40,389 bases of DNA from Synechococcales cyanobacterium RM1_1_8 (GTDB lineage: Bacteria > Cyanobacteriota > Cyanobacteriia > PCC-9006 > JAAUQQ01). The position numbers and the translations under genes are program-made. The notes under the pieces were generated by a model, which was not told the DNA's origin, did no database searches, and saw only the letters and a list, made by a program, of their open reading frames with translations. This document shows positions 1-7,592 of this stretch, in pieces. Numbering within the stretch: the first letter of the stretch is position 1; each line of letters begins with the position of its first letter. Where the stretch lies: assembly GCA_012032745.1 (NCBI GenBank), contig JAAUQQ010000003.1:1-40389 (forward strand), written 5' to 3'.

Positions 1-30
1 TGGGAGAGGGGTTGGGGTGAGGGCAGGGGA
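1..30. repeat. Dispersed G-rich repeat, partial copy at left edge
   Basis: The first 30 bases are the right arm of a hairpin repeat seen more fully at 33052-33098 (GGGAGAGGGG followed by TTGGGGTGAGGGC). Only one arm is in the window. Its complement is the left part of the 4814-4900 copy. Confidence 0.7.
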
Positions 31-257
31 TTCAACGAGTCAGCATTATTAGACCGTAGGAATATTCCGCTGAACACCCTGCTAGGCCAAAGGCTCGACG
101 ATTGTGTTCAACATCGGTATTTTGATGAATAGGAATGGTATGTTGTCCTGATTCAGCCGATGACTAAATTCTCGGTAGTCCTCTTAGGCGAGGGATAGAG
201 AGTTGACCCTGAAGGAAGATAAAGCAGACTAGATATAAGACGAGCCCAAGCATTAAT

Positions 258-506
258 GTGATGACTCACGAAGCAATTCACTGCCCACGATGTCATTCGG
301 AAGAGATCAGCGGAAATGGTCATAATAGCCGTGGAAGTCAGAGCTATATGTGCCGAGACTGTGGCCAAAAGTTTGTCCATGTTCTCCCTGAATTGCGCTC
401 TCAGATAAAGCGACGCGGAGGCCCTGTACGTCGGAGGATGACATTGCGGTGCAAAGTCGCACTTCGTACTCACAAACTTGGGTTTCAACTGCTAAATCTA
501 TTGTAA
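258..506 (+). pseudogene. IS1-type transposase (InsA-like) N-terminal remnant
   Basis: The first 40 codons (258-377) encode a four-cysteine zinc ribbon with C9-x2-C12 and C32-x2-C35 followed by QKFV. This is the layout of the InsA N-terminal domain of IS1-family elements. After residue 40 the open frame runs to 506 but loses all resemblance to InsA, and no helix-turn-helix or DDE domain follows. It is therefore a decayed 5' end of an insertion sequence. I could not find terminal inverted repeats. It could instead be a free-standing zinc-ribbon protein, but the abrupt loss of homology argues for a truncated transposase. Confidence 0.55.
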
Positions 507-517
507 CGACCATAGCC

Positions 518-1654
518 TTATATACAACCTAACTTAGACGTTGCTTGGGCAAGTTCTTGCAACATGCGCGACGAAAAACCGTTGTATAGAGCTGAGCGAT
601 CCGTGAGTGAAAAAACACGAACTGGATGATTAGTAGATGGCTTCAGTACGGATAGAAACTTAGCCGTGCCGTTATGGAAAGGGCGCACTTGCGAAGCGGC
701 CTGAATAGAACGCAGCCGTGGGCTGAGGAGGTTGCCCTGTGTTACGGTCGCTTTGGAAAGCGTAAAGGTGGCCGGTTCTATCTCAGATGCAATCTGCTGG
801 CCTCGCTGGTATTCAACGATGCAGACCTGATTCGCTTTGTTCGCCGGAAAGATGCTCAGGTAATACGAATATCCCGACGCAGGCGGCTCTCCTTCCCATA
901 GGCCCAAGAAAGGAGCCGTATTAGGATTGCGAGTTTGTTGTTGTTGGTCTGTTGCCTGAAGCGCTTCGGTAAATTCTGTAGGAGAACGAGTTGCACCGAC
1001 TCCAGCAATGTTGATCCAACTTTGAATAGAATTTTCGCCCTCTTGGTTTAGCTGGCTCAGTTCAGCAGCCGTCAACAGAGGTAGCGGATCTCCACTCACG
1101 ACTCGTAAGGGCGGTTCTATCAGTGATTCCTCAGATGAGGCCACTGCTTGGCAAGAACCAGCCACAGAACGGGCAGGCTGACCAGCGCTCAGGTAGTGAA
1201 CAACTTGGATGTTTTGGGGTTGACCGCTAAGCGGGCGTAGGCTGGCATAGAGACCGTGTACGGAAGCTCGGGCGGTATAGAGGCGGCGACCATCGTTGGG
1301 CTGAGCGCGAAACGCTTCGGTGAAGGGAATTCGAGAATAGTCAGCATCCGGGGCGATCGCTTCGTAGTCGCGCAGTGAAGCATTGCTTAAAAGCGTTGTT
1401 ATGCTCCCTTTGCGATCGCGCCGCAGAATACTCACGCTAAGCGAGTTTCCAATTGGGTTAATAGGGGTTTCGGTCGCTGTTGTTTCGCCTATGATACCCG
1501 TCACCTTGTAAGTAAGGCTTGCGCCCTGGGCCAAGGAGATAGTGGCTTGGCAGCTAACTCTGTAAGGTTCGGCCCGTACTGGTATCGGCAGAGTTGCCAA
1601 AGCTATTGTTCCTAACAAGGTATAACCCAAACGCTTCATCATCCCTCTACACAT
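518..1654 (-). CDS. Exported protein of unknown function
   Basis: A 378-residue open frame. The N-terminus is a typical signal peptide: basic residues (KR) at 7-8, a hydrophobic stretch at about 10-24, and a likely cleavage site after VRA near residue 28, so the mature protein is periplasmic or secreted. The start at 1654 has a GGAG about 10 bases upstream. A second ATG pair (1642, 1639) would give MMKR or MKR and is also possible. The mature part has scattered cysteines (about C35, C168, near 278 and the penultimate C377) that could form disulfides, and a conserved-looking segment beginning FLGLWEGEPP near residue 247. I recognise no domain. It is monocistronic as far as can be seen, with an IS remnant downstream and no close partner upstream. 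Confidence 0.75.
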   Translation of the reverse strand: MCRGMMKRLGYTLLGTIALATLPIPVRAEPYRVSCQATISLAQGASLTYKVTGIIGETTATETPINPIGNSLSVSILRRDRKGSITTLLSNASLRDYEAIAPDADYSRIPFTEAFRAQPNDGRRLYTARASVHGLYASLRPLSGQPQNIQVVHYLSAGQPARSVAGSCQAVASSEESLIEPPLRVVSGDPLPLLTAAELSQLNQEGENSIQSWINIAGVGATRSPTEFTEALQATDQQQQTRNPNTAPFLGLWEGEPPASGYSYYLSIFPANKANQVCIVEYQRGQQIASEIEPATFTLSKATVTQGNLLSPRLRSIQAASQVRPFHNGTAKFLSVLKPSTNHPVRVFSLTDRSALYNGFSSRMLQELAQATSKLGCI

Positions 1655-1780
1655 GAATCGAGATCTCCAAATGAGGATAGAAGCAACGCTCGCCTGTGGT
1701 TTTCGTCAGAGCGTCGCTTTGAACTTAGCCAAATCTAATCAGTCGGAAGTATTACGTTCTGTCTGTTACCAAAATTGATA

Positions 1781-1936
1781 CTAAGACAGGCCTTGTTGCA
1801 CAAAGATGAAAACTTTTCCACAAGCCCGCCTCTGCTCAAGCTGTTGGATTGCGGCAGGCACCTCACTCAAGTGATCAAGGCGATCAAACCTAAGAGCAAT
1901 CTTTCTGTCTGAGAACAGACCTCCCCCAACGTTTAG
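1781..1936 (-). pseudogene. Duplicated 3' end of the neighbouring dehydrogenase gene
   Basis: This minus-strand stretch encodes a tail nearly identical to the end of the dehydrogenase at 2503-3486: SDRKI, then LSEVPAAIQQLEQRRACGKV, then a different last few residues and a stop at 1781. At the DNA level 1793-1936 aligns with 2512-2656 without large gaps, with most bases identical. Only the last ~45 codons are present, with no start or nucleotide-binding fold, so it is not a functional gene. It lies immediately after the stop of the DUF6326 gene (1933), so the two copies of the dehydrogenase end flank that gene as direct repeats. Confidence 0.85.
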
Positions 1937-2382
1937 GTGTGCCCAATACGAGGCCATTTCCATGCATGACGGATCACTAGCAAAAGAAGAACGACTTCTA
2001 CAACAGCGCCATACAGCAGATACATCCAAAACTCACCTGCTAAATTGAACAATGTGTAAGGAATATAAACCGCAGCCACGATTATGTTTGTCCAACGATT
2101 TACCTTGGCTGACAAGGTGACGGACAGGAAAATCATCAGCGCTGGAATTGTTGTCAAAGCCAGTCCTGTCAATAGAAAAATTTGTGTAATATCAAACACA
2201 AATACTTTTCCTGCCAGAATATTCTTTATGTAGTCCGGCTTATACAAGCCGAAATAGTCTACATAGATGTAGAAAAACATAAAACTGGCCCACAGTGCTG
2301 CAAGCTTCAGCTTCACATTTATCTTAATGTCTTCCAACGTCCTTTGTGGTGTTTTTTGTGCATTTATATCTTTCATTCTCAT
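1933..2382 (-). CDS. DUF6326-type four-helix membrane protein
   Basis: A 149-residue protein with a short charged N-terminus (TLEDIKINVKLKLAALWASFMF) and four hydrophobic helices at about residues 28-46, 65-90, 97-116 and 117-138. The opening motif and helix spacing match what I recall of the DUF6326 family of small integral membrane proteins of unknown function. Its ATG overlaps the stop of a truncated upstream frame as ATGA (2379-2382), suggesting translational coupling to a partner gene that is now mostly missing. Base composition is visibly more A/T-rich than its neighbours, and it is boxed between two copies of the dehydrogenase 3' end, so lateral acquisition is likely. The function is unknown. 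Confidence 0.75.
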   Translation of the reverse strand: MRMKDINAQKTPQRTLEDIKINVKLKLAALWASFMFFYIYVDYFGLYKPDYIKNILAGKVFVFDITQIFLLTGLALTTIPALMIFLSVTLSAKVNRWTNIIVAAVYIPYTLFNLAGEFWMYLLYGAVVEVVLLLLVIRHAWKWPRIGHT

Positions 2383-2502
2383 TTGTCTTCTACCTTTTTC
2401 GTATAGTCCATATGGGGTTTTTCATCCTGCGACATGTTTTTCCAAATTCCTCGGAACAGGTCTTCAGACCCCGTTTCCATAGGCCGCTTCCAACTACTAA
2501 GA
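2379..2502 (-). pseudogene. C-terminal remnant of a gene coupled to DUF6326
   Basis: A minus-strand frame ends in DYTKKVEDK and its stop overlaps the DUF6326 start by four bases (ATGA). The ~40 codons after the dehydrogenase stop (from about 2502 downward) read as plausible hydrophilic protein, but no start lies within them: the frame runs back into the dehydrogenase gene in a different phase. The simplest reading is that the 3' end of a DUF6326 partner gene was carried in with it and cut off. I cannot identify the parent family. Confidence 0.4.
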
Positions 2503-3486
2503 CTACTGAATTTGTTGCATAGAGATGACAACTTTTCCACAAGCCCGCCTCTGCTCAAGCTGTTGAATTGCGGCAGGCACCTCACTCAAGGGATAAATGC
2601 GATCAACCATAGGAACAATCTTTCTGTCTGACAGCAGATCTCGAACAAATGTTAGATCCTCTAGGTTGGGCTTTACGACAAAGCACTTTATCTTGCGGCG
2701 GTCGGTTTTTCTAAACCATGGGGACAAAATCATCGCTTGTACAAGACGACCCATGGAGCCACCGACTAAAACGTAGGTTCCCTGTGGCGTTAAGGCCGGA
2801 AAGTAGTCAAACACCGAGCGATAAGCTGCCGCATCCAAAATCAGGTCGTAGGGCTGGTCGGTTTGGGTGGCATCGGTTTGCGTATAGTCGATGATGTGGT
2901 CTGGATTGAGCGATCGCACCCTGTCCAGCTTAGACGTACTGCACACCGCTGTGACTTCAGCCCCCAACGCTCTAGCGATTTGCACCGCAAACGATCCGAC
3001 ACCGCTAGAGGCACCATTTACCAAAACCCTTTGCTGAGGTTGAAGCTGTCCGCAATCGCGCAGTCCATGCAGAGCAGTCAGCGCCGCCGCAGAAACCGCT
3101 GCCGCTGCCTCAAATGAAACCATGTCGGGTTTGAGCACCAGCGCAGTTGCTGGAACGCAAACGTATTCAGCAAAGGCACCAAAGCCGCATTCAGAAATAT
3201 CGCCAAACACCTCGTCGCCTGGCTGAAATTGAGTGACCTTTTCGCCCACGGCTTCGATTCGCCCAGCTACATCAAAGCCCAGCGTTTTGACTTTGGGCCG
3301 CAAGAAGCCACCAAACATAGGACGCGCGAGAAATGGATCGCCCCTCATTAAATGCCAATCGCCAGCATTCACGGCCGCCGCATGTACCCTTACCAGCACA
3401 TCCTCTCCACCGCAGATGGGCCTATTGACCTCCGCTAAGCGCAAGACGTCTGCCGCACCGTATTTGTCCTGGACAATTGCTTTCAT
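2503..3486 (-). CDS. Zinc-independent MDR oxidoreductase (quinone reductase-like)
   Basis: A 327-residue member of the medium-chain dehydrogenase/reductase superfamily, predicted to reduce quinones, enones or similar small molecules with NAD(P)H in the cytoplasm. The GroES-like N-terminal domain covers residues 1-125 (NAGDWHLMRGD at 40-50, GFDVAGRIEAVG at 70-81). The Rossmann domain carries GASSGVG at 158-164, then QIARALGA. The cysteine cluster and ligands of zinc alcohol dehydrogenases are absent, which places it with the quinone-oxidoreductase branch. The length is normal. It is divergent from a TetR regulator, with a palindromic operator between the two starts, so induction by a small electrophile is likely. 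Its 3' end is duplicated at 1781-1936. The exact substrate cannot be read from sequence. Confidence 0.88.
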   Translation of the reverse strand: MKAIVQDKYGAADVLRLAEVNRPICGGEDVLVRVHAAAVNAGDWHLMRGDPFLARPMFGGFLRPKVKTLGFDVAGRIEAVGEKVTQFQPGDEVFGDISECGFGAFAEYVCVPATALVLKPDMVSFEAAAAVSAAALTALHGLRDCGQLQPQQRVLVNGASSGVGSFAVQIARALGAEVTAVCSTSKLDRVRSLNPDHIIDYTQTDATQTDQPYDLILDAAAYRSVFDYFPALTPQGTYVLVGGSMGRLVQAMILSPWFRKTDRRKIKCFVVKPNLEDLTFVRDLLSDRKIVPMVDRIYPLSEVPAAIQQLEQRRACGKVVISMQQIQ

Positions 3487-3518
3487 CTGGTAGGCCTCTA
3501 CTTTTGCTGACCGTTTTT

Positions 3519-3553
3519 GACTTACGCCGTAAGCTTAGCATACACTGTAAGTC
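3519..3553. promoter_or_regulatory. Candidate TetR operator between divergent genes
   Basis: The interval between the dehydrogenase start (3486) and the TetR start (3636) holds a perfect palindrome CTTACG-C-CGTAAG at 3521-3533 and a wider inverted repeat GACTTAC (3519-3525) / GTAAGTC (3547-3553). CTTA/TAAG half-sites thus occur four times in 35 bases. Overlapping dyads in a divergent promoter next to a TetR gene are the usual layout of an autoregulated operator. Confidence 0.6.
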
Positions 3554-3635
3554 CGTCAAGATAGTTTTGCTCAGCGAAAACCACTGCCTGGAATTGAGCA
3601 AGGTCTATCGATGGGGGCCGACAGCAAATAGCAAC

Positions 3636-4298
3636 ATGACTAGAAAGAACGACCCAAGGACAAGATCTCGCTCTCCGCTCAGTAAAGAACGGGTCTTGCG
3701 CTGCGCTGTTCGTCTGGCTGATACAGAGGGTATCGAGGGGCTCTCGATGCGAAAGCTAGCTCAAGCGTTGGGCATCAAGGCAATGTCGCTGTACAACCAT
3801 ATAGAGAACAAGGACGATATTATCGATGGGATAGTTGACAGGGTTGTTAGCGAGATAGAAGTGCCTAGTCTGGAGGTTGACTGGAAAGTTGCGATGCGAT
3901 CGCGCGCCATCTCAGCCCACGAAGTGCTATTGCGCCACCCTTGGTCAACGATGCCGATGGTTTCTCGAATTAACGTCGGCCCTGCTATGCTGCGCTACAT
4001 AGACGCGACGCTGGGATGCTTGCTAGAAGCAGGCTTTTCGAGTGAGATGGCAGATCGTGCCTGGAATGCTCTCGATAGCCATATCTACGGATTTACGCTG
4101 CAAGAACTCAACTGTCCGGTAGAGATAGAAGCCTATGCCACGACAGCAGCCAAGTATCTACCCATGATTCCGGCAGATAAGTATCCCTACATGAATCGCC
4201 TTAGCCAACAGGTTGCCGAAGGCCAGTACGATGGAATTAATAGGTTTGAGTTTGGCCTCGACCTAATCTTAGATGGACTCGACGCTTACAGAACTTGA
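3636..4298 (+). CDS. TetR family transcriptional repressor
   Basis: A 220-residue regulator. The N-terminal helix-turn-helix lies at about residues 35-56 (LSMRKLAQALGIKAMSLYNH), preceded by a basic arm (MTRKNDPRTRSRSPLSKE). The C-terminal all-helical domain (about 75-220) resembles the TetR_C ligand-binding fold (WNALDSHIYGFTLQE near 145). The open frame extends upstream to 3477 without protein-like sequence and through the operator, so I chose ATG 3636. It is divergent from the MDR oxidoreductase and most likely represses it and itself through the palindromes at 3519-3553. The ligand is unknown. Confidence 0.85.
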   Translation: MTRKNDPRTRSRSPLSKERVLRCAVRLADTEGIEGLSMRKLAQALGIKAMSLYNHIENKDDIIDGIVDRVVSEIEVPSLEVDWKVAMRSRAISAHEVLLRHPWSTMPMVSRINVGPAMLRYIDATLGCLLEAGFSSEMADRAWNALDSHIYGFTLQELNCPVEIEAYATTAAKYLPMIPADKYPYMNRLSQQVAEGQYDGINRFEFGLDLILDGLDAYRT

Positions 4299-4456
4299 AA
4301 GGGTTGAAAGATAGACACCTTGCCGTTTTACGAACTTTCGAATTTAGTTCAGCGATCAATCAGGAGGTAGAGCCAGCCAGCCATTGAATTCTGTCCATCA
4401 GCGTTGACCACAGCTTGGGCATCATGCAGGCCGAGAATCCGGCGACGGCGTTTTAA

Positions 4457-4812
4457 CGTGCCCTGCCCATTGATATCTATGCTGTACCGGAGGGCGATCG
4501 CCTCAACCTCGAAATGGTCTTCACCCTGCCTAGCGGCGTGGGTGCCAAAAAAGAAACGGTCCAGAAATACGTCTGTGGTGCTCTCAATCAGCTATTGCCC
4601 CAGAATGAAGTGACCGCCACAACGCCGGGGGGGAGCACCAGCGCCGCCGCGATCGCCCTCAACGCCCCAACCCTCGCCCAACAGGTCGCCGCCGCCGGAG
4701 GCAACCCCGCCAAAATCCGCGTCAACGTTGCCGATAAAACTTTCCGGATTAGCGGCAAGGTGCTTAGCATCGTCGAAGGCAATGGCTCCTACCTTGTTGG
4801 GGCGCAAGTTTT
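4457..4812 (+). pseudogene. Gene remnant truncated at both ends
   Basis: Reading from 4457 in the frame of the ATG at 4514 gives a soluble, protein-like segment (PIDIYAVPEGDRLNLEMVF, then LPSGVGAKKETVQKYVCGAL), an alanine-rich linker, and a second ordered-looking segment (RVNVADKTFRISGKVLSIVE). The coding resemblance seems to begin before 4514 but is stopped upstream by an in-frame TAA at 4454. Downstream it runs straight into a dispersed hairpin repeat at 4814, after which only repeat-derived codons follow. No start or ribosome-binding site is seen. I do not recognise the family. A short functional protein starting at 4514 cannot be excluded. Confidence 0.4.
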
Positions 4813-4813
4813 G

Positions 4814-4900
4814 CCCCCCTCACCCCAACCCCTCTCCCACGAGGGCTGCGATCCGGCTCCCCTTCTCCATCAAATGGAGAAGGGGTTGGGGGATGAGGTC
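4814..4900. repeat. Dispersed C/G-rich hairpin repeat, composite copy
   Basis: CCCCTCACCCCAACCCCTCTCCC (4816 on) is followed by a perfect 12 bp stem CCCCTTCTCCAT / ATGGAGAAGGGG with loop CAA (4859-4884), then TTGGGGGATGAGG. The same building blocks occur at 1-30, 31413, 33052 and 40327. It forms the junction where the upstream gene remnant ends, and lies just past the end of the convergent CsgG-like gene. Confidence 0.8.
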
Positions 4901-4937
4901 GGCTGCTGCTAGCCTCTCTGGCAACCTTTTTTTGGCC

Positions 4938-5729
4938 CTATTCCAGATCCAAAACGCTGCGCGTGCCCTCTCGGCGTTTCTCTTCCTTGGCGGCAAATTC
5001 AGCCACACAGCCATCCTTCTCCACCATGACGCAGTTCAGATAGTCAGACGCTTCTACCAAGGCCGCCCGCAGCGCCTTACCCACAGGTGCTTTCTGAGAC
5101 TTGGACTCATCGTTTCCCGTGGAGAAAATCAGAATCTGAGTGTCACGGGAGGTCGATTCAGATTCCGCCGTTGCCCGTCCTTCAATGGTTCGAGAAAAGG
5201 CCACTTCGCCCGTAGTGGAATTGACCACGCGGAGGTCGATCGCCACATAGGACTTGCGCGTTTCTCTCTTTTTGCTGCCGCCAGTCCTAAAAATACCCAG
5301 ATTAATGCCACGCCGCTCGCCGCTGCTTTCCTGGGAGACATCCTCTTCGTAGGAAGTCACCTTGCCCATGACAATATATTGAGCGCCCGTGAGCTGGCCG
5401 GTCTGGGCTCCGGTCCCCGCTCTGACCCTGCCGCCGCTGTTGAGGGCTTGCTCATCAAAGACTTGATCCAGCTTCTGGCGCTCAACGACCGTGAAATTTC
5501 CGCTGGAAGACAGCTCATTGCTGAGGGCATCGGCCAGTTCCCGAGAGGTGCCGCCTTGCCACCACCACCAGCTCGATTCGTTTTTGAACTCTGGCACCGA
5601 AATCGTGGGCTTGGATTGGCCAAATGCAGCGGGTGCGAGGCTGAGGCCCAGACCCAGCGAGAGGGCGGCTAGGGTTGCATAGCGCCCCAGGACGGTGATG
5701 GAGGTCGTGGTTGTCAGTCTAGTTTTCAT
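4938..5729 (-). CDS. CsgG/HfaB-like outer-membrane secretion protein
   Basis: A 263-residue protein with a signal peptide (hydrophobic core at about 18-33, cleavage near AFGQ at 35-38) and a CsgG-like domain: PTISVPEFKNES at 41-52, then ADALSNELSSSGNFTVVERQKLDQVFDEQ (about 66-94), GAQYIVMGKVTSYEED (about 115-130) and VAIDLRVVNSTTGEVAFSRTIEG. In the curli and holdfast systems this family forms an outer-membrane export ring. In cyanobacteria many homologues stand alone with unknown cargo. There is no lipobox cysteine at the predicted cleavage site, unlike Escherichia coli CsgG, so it may be soluble periplasmic. No curli subunit gene is adjacent. Neighbours are unrelated, so function beyond the family level is inference. 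Confidence 0.82.
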   Translation of the reverse strand: MKTRLTTTTSITVLGRYATLAALSLGLGLSLAPAAFGQSKPTISVPEFKNESSWWWWQGGTSRELADALSNELSSSGNFTVVERQKLDQVFDEQALNSGGRVRAGTGAQTGQLTGAQYIVMGKVTSYEEDVSQESSGERRGINLGIFRTGGSKKRETRKSYVAIDLRVVNSTTGEVAFSRTIEGRATAESESTSRDTQILIFSTGNDESKSQKAPVGKALRAALVEASDYLNCVMVEKDGCVAEFAAKEEKRREGTRSVLDLE

Positions 5730-6034
5730 AAAATGTCAATTCTAGTGATACACAAGCGGCGATGGATGGTTGGGTGCTACTCAGCCAAATGGGCTATGCT
5801 CAGCCGGATGCCTGAAGCTTAGCATAACTGAATTACAGCCGTTTGAGCCGCGAAACCAGGTTCAGCTCTGCTTCACATAGCCTATTCATTGCTAGGAAAG
5901 CAGGAAACAATTCAGTGCAGTACGCTCAGTCAAATTACTTACAGTATCTCAGGAGCTTCAGACGTAAAGCTTGCATAAACTTTTTATCTCCCGCGAATTG
6001 AACGGGTAACAATCTCAAACGCCCTGCAAATTCC
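5730..6034. other. Intergenic region between divergent CsgG-like and WD40 genes
   Basis: These 305 bases must hold both promoters. I see no repeat, RNA gene or convincing operator, only an A/T-rich stretch at about 5880-5960. Confidence 0.5.
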
Positions 6035-7144
6035 ATGGAACCCAAGCCTCTCTCGCTACTGATTTTGGGCTGCATTGGCAGCGGCTTAATTGCCTTGTTC
6101 GACAGCTCCCCAGCCCTGGGCCGCCAAGCCGTCTCCACAGCTCCAGTTCCCCCAGCTCCGGTTTCTCCAGCAACTCTTTCCCCAACCACAGCCATAGCTC
6201 AACCCCTACTGGCCCAGGCTAGGCCCCCAGCAGGCCAAGCTCGCCTGCGCTATAGCCTCCAGGGCCATAACGGCGGCGTCAACAGCATTGTCTTCAGCCC
6301 CTTCAACCAATTCGTGATCAGCGGCAGCGTCGATCGCACCATCCGCATCTGGGATCTCAAAACCGGCGAAGCCGTTCAGACCCTCAACAACTCCCTGGCT
6401 GTCAGCGCCGTCACCCTCAGCCCCAATGGCAACTTTATCTACAGCACCGGCCCGGCCTACAAGCCCTCGGTCAAAATCTGGCAGCGCAGCACGGGGCAGC
6501 TCAAGCAAGTCATCAATGACTTTAAGGCGGTGGTCAGGGCGCTGGATGTGAGTTCGGATGGAAATGTGTTGGCAACTGCGGTTTTGGATGGCAACATTGA
6601 GCTGTGGGATACGGCGACGGGCGATCGCCTGCGCACCCTCACGGGCCACACCGATGTGGTCACTGCCGTGGCCTTTGCGCCCGGTGGCAGGACTTTGGTG
6701 AGCGGTGGCGGGGGACGCGATCGCACCGTCCGCATCTGGAACGCCGACAAAGCCACCCTGCTCCACACGATGACAGACCACAAGGATTGGGTGCTCGATG
6801 TGGCTGTTTCTAACAACGGTCGCTATGTCGTCAGCGCCAGCGCCGATAGGACGCTCAAGCTCTGGGAACTGGACAGCGGCAAGCTGATCCGCACCTTTAG
6901 TGGCCACAGCAACTGGGCTCGCTCCGTGGCCATCAGCCCAGACAACGATCGCATCGTCAGCGGCAGCAAAGATGGCACGGTCAAGGTCTGGGATTTGAAA
7001 ACCGGGGCCTTGCTCTATGACATCAAGGCCACGACCAAGGGCATCGATGAGGTGCGGGATGTGGCTTTTGCATCCGATAACAAAACGGTGATGGCGGGGG
7101 TGACCGATGGTCTGGTGAAGATCTGGACCTTGGAGGAGCGTTAG
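6035..7144 (+). CDS. Exported seven-blade WD40 repeat protein
   Basis: A 369-residue protein. Residues 1-30 form a signal peptide (LSLLILGCIGSGLIALF then a small-residue region). Residues 31-70 are a proline/alanine-rich linker (PVPPAPVSPATLSPTT). From about residue 73 there are seven WD40 repeats, each ending in a WD-like dipeptide (IRIWDL, VKIWQR, IELWDT, VRIWNA, LKLWEL, VKVWDL, VKIWTL). Seven blades make one closed beta-propeller, so this is a complete scaffold with no attached catalytic domain. It probably acts in the periplasm or on the envelope as a protein-binding platform. The partner is unknown. It is divergent from the CsgG-like gene and convergent with the cupin. Confidence 0.88.
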   Translation: MEPKPLSLLILGCIGSGLIALFDSSPALGRQAVSTAPVPPAPVSPATLSPTTAIAQPLLAQARPPAGQARLRYSLQGHNGGVNSIVFSPFNQFVISGSVDRTIRIWDLKTGEAVQTLNNSLAVSAVTLSPNGNFIYSTGPAYKPSVKIWQRSTGQLKQVINDFKAVVRALDVSSDGNVLATAVLDGNIELWDTATGDRLRTLTGHTDVVTAVAFAPGGRTLVSGGGGRDRTVRIWNADKATLLHTMTDHKDWVLDVAVSNNGRYVVSASADRTLKLWELDSGKLIRTFSGHSNWARSVAISPDNDRIVSGSKDGTVKVWDLKTGALLYDIKATTKGIDEVRDVAFASDNKTVMAGVTDGLVKIWTLEER

Positions 7145-7205
7145 GCAGATCAATCCAGGCCCCAGCTCTACGTTTGGGCTCAGCGCTCTGGCTCAGCGTT
7201 CTGGC

Positions 7206-7577
7206 TCAACGTTCTGGCTCAAACACCTGCTCATCCGCCTCCCGCCAGGCAGGGTCCACAATGCAAATAAACACCAGGGGGTCTGGTCCTGGATTGTGGG
7301 CAAACTGCCGGGCCTGGGGGGGAATGTAAACCAAATCTCCCGGCTCTAGGGGCTGGGTTTCATCCCCAATCGTCATCTGGCCCCGCCCGCTGAGGATGTA
7401 GTAGATCTCCGAGGTGGCCAGGGCGTGGGGGATGGAGGTCTTACCCGGCGGGACGATCGCCTGGGCAAAGCTATAGCGCAGCGCCACGGGATGCTTGTCG
7501 GGGTGGAGCAGTTCCCGCAGGATTGTGCCATCTCCGGCCACAAATTCCTCACAGTCGTTGAGCTTGCGGATCAACAT
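7206..7577 (-). CDS. Small cupin-domain protein
   Basis: A 123-residue single-domain cupin. The two cupin motifs are at about residues 45-66 (PPGKTSIPHALATSEIYYIL then SGRG) and 81-98 (GDLVYIPPQARQFAHNPG). The second histidine of motif 1 (HxH) is a leucine here and the motif 2 histidine position is phenylalanine, so the usual metal site is incomplete. It may bind a small molecule or be structural rather than an oxygenase. It is followed upstream on the same strand, 15 bases away, by the small cysteine protein at 7593-7880, suggesting one transcript. A short near-repeat of GCTCTGGCTCAGC lies at its 3' end (7188-7222). Confidence 0.85.
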   Translation of the reverse strand: MLIRKLNDCEEFVAGDGTILRELLHPDKHPVALRYSFAQAIVPPGKTSIPHALATSEIYYILSGRGQMTIGDETQPLEPGDLVYIPPQARQFAHNPGPDPLVFICIVDPAWREADEQVFEPER

Positions 7578-7592
7578 TGAAGTAAAGCCTTC

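Noticed and set aside
6206-7153. Long minus-strand frame opposite the WD40 gene
   Set aside because: It mirrors the repeat-rich WD40 gene, has no recognisable domain and arises from high-GC codon bias on the other strand.
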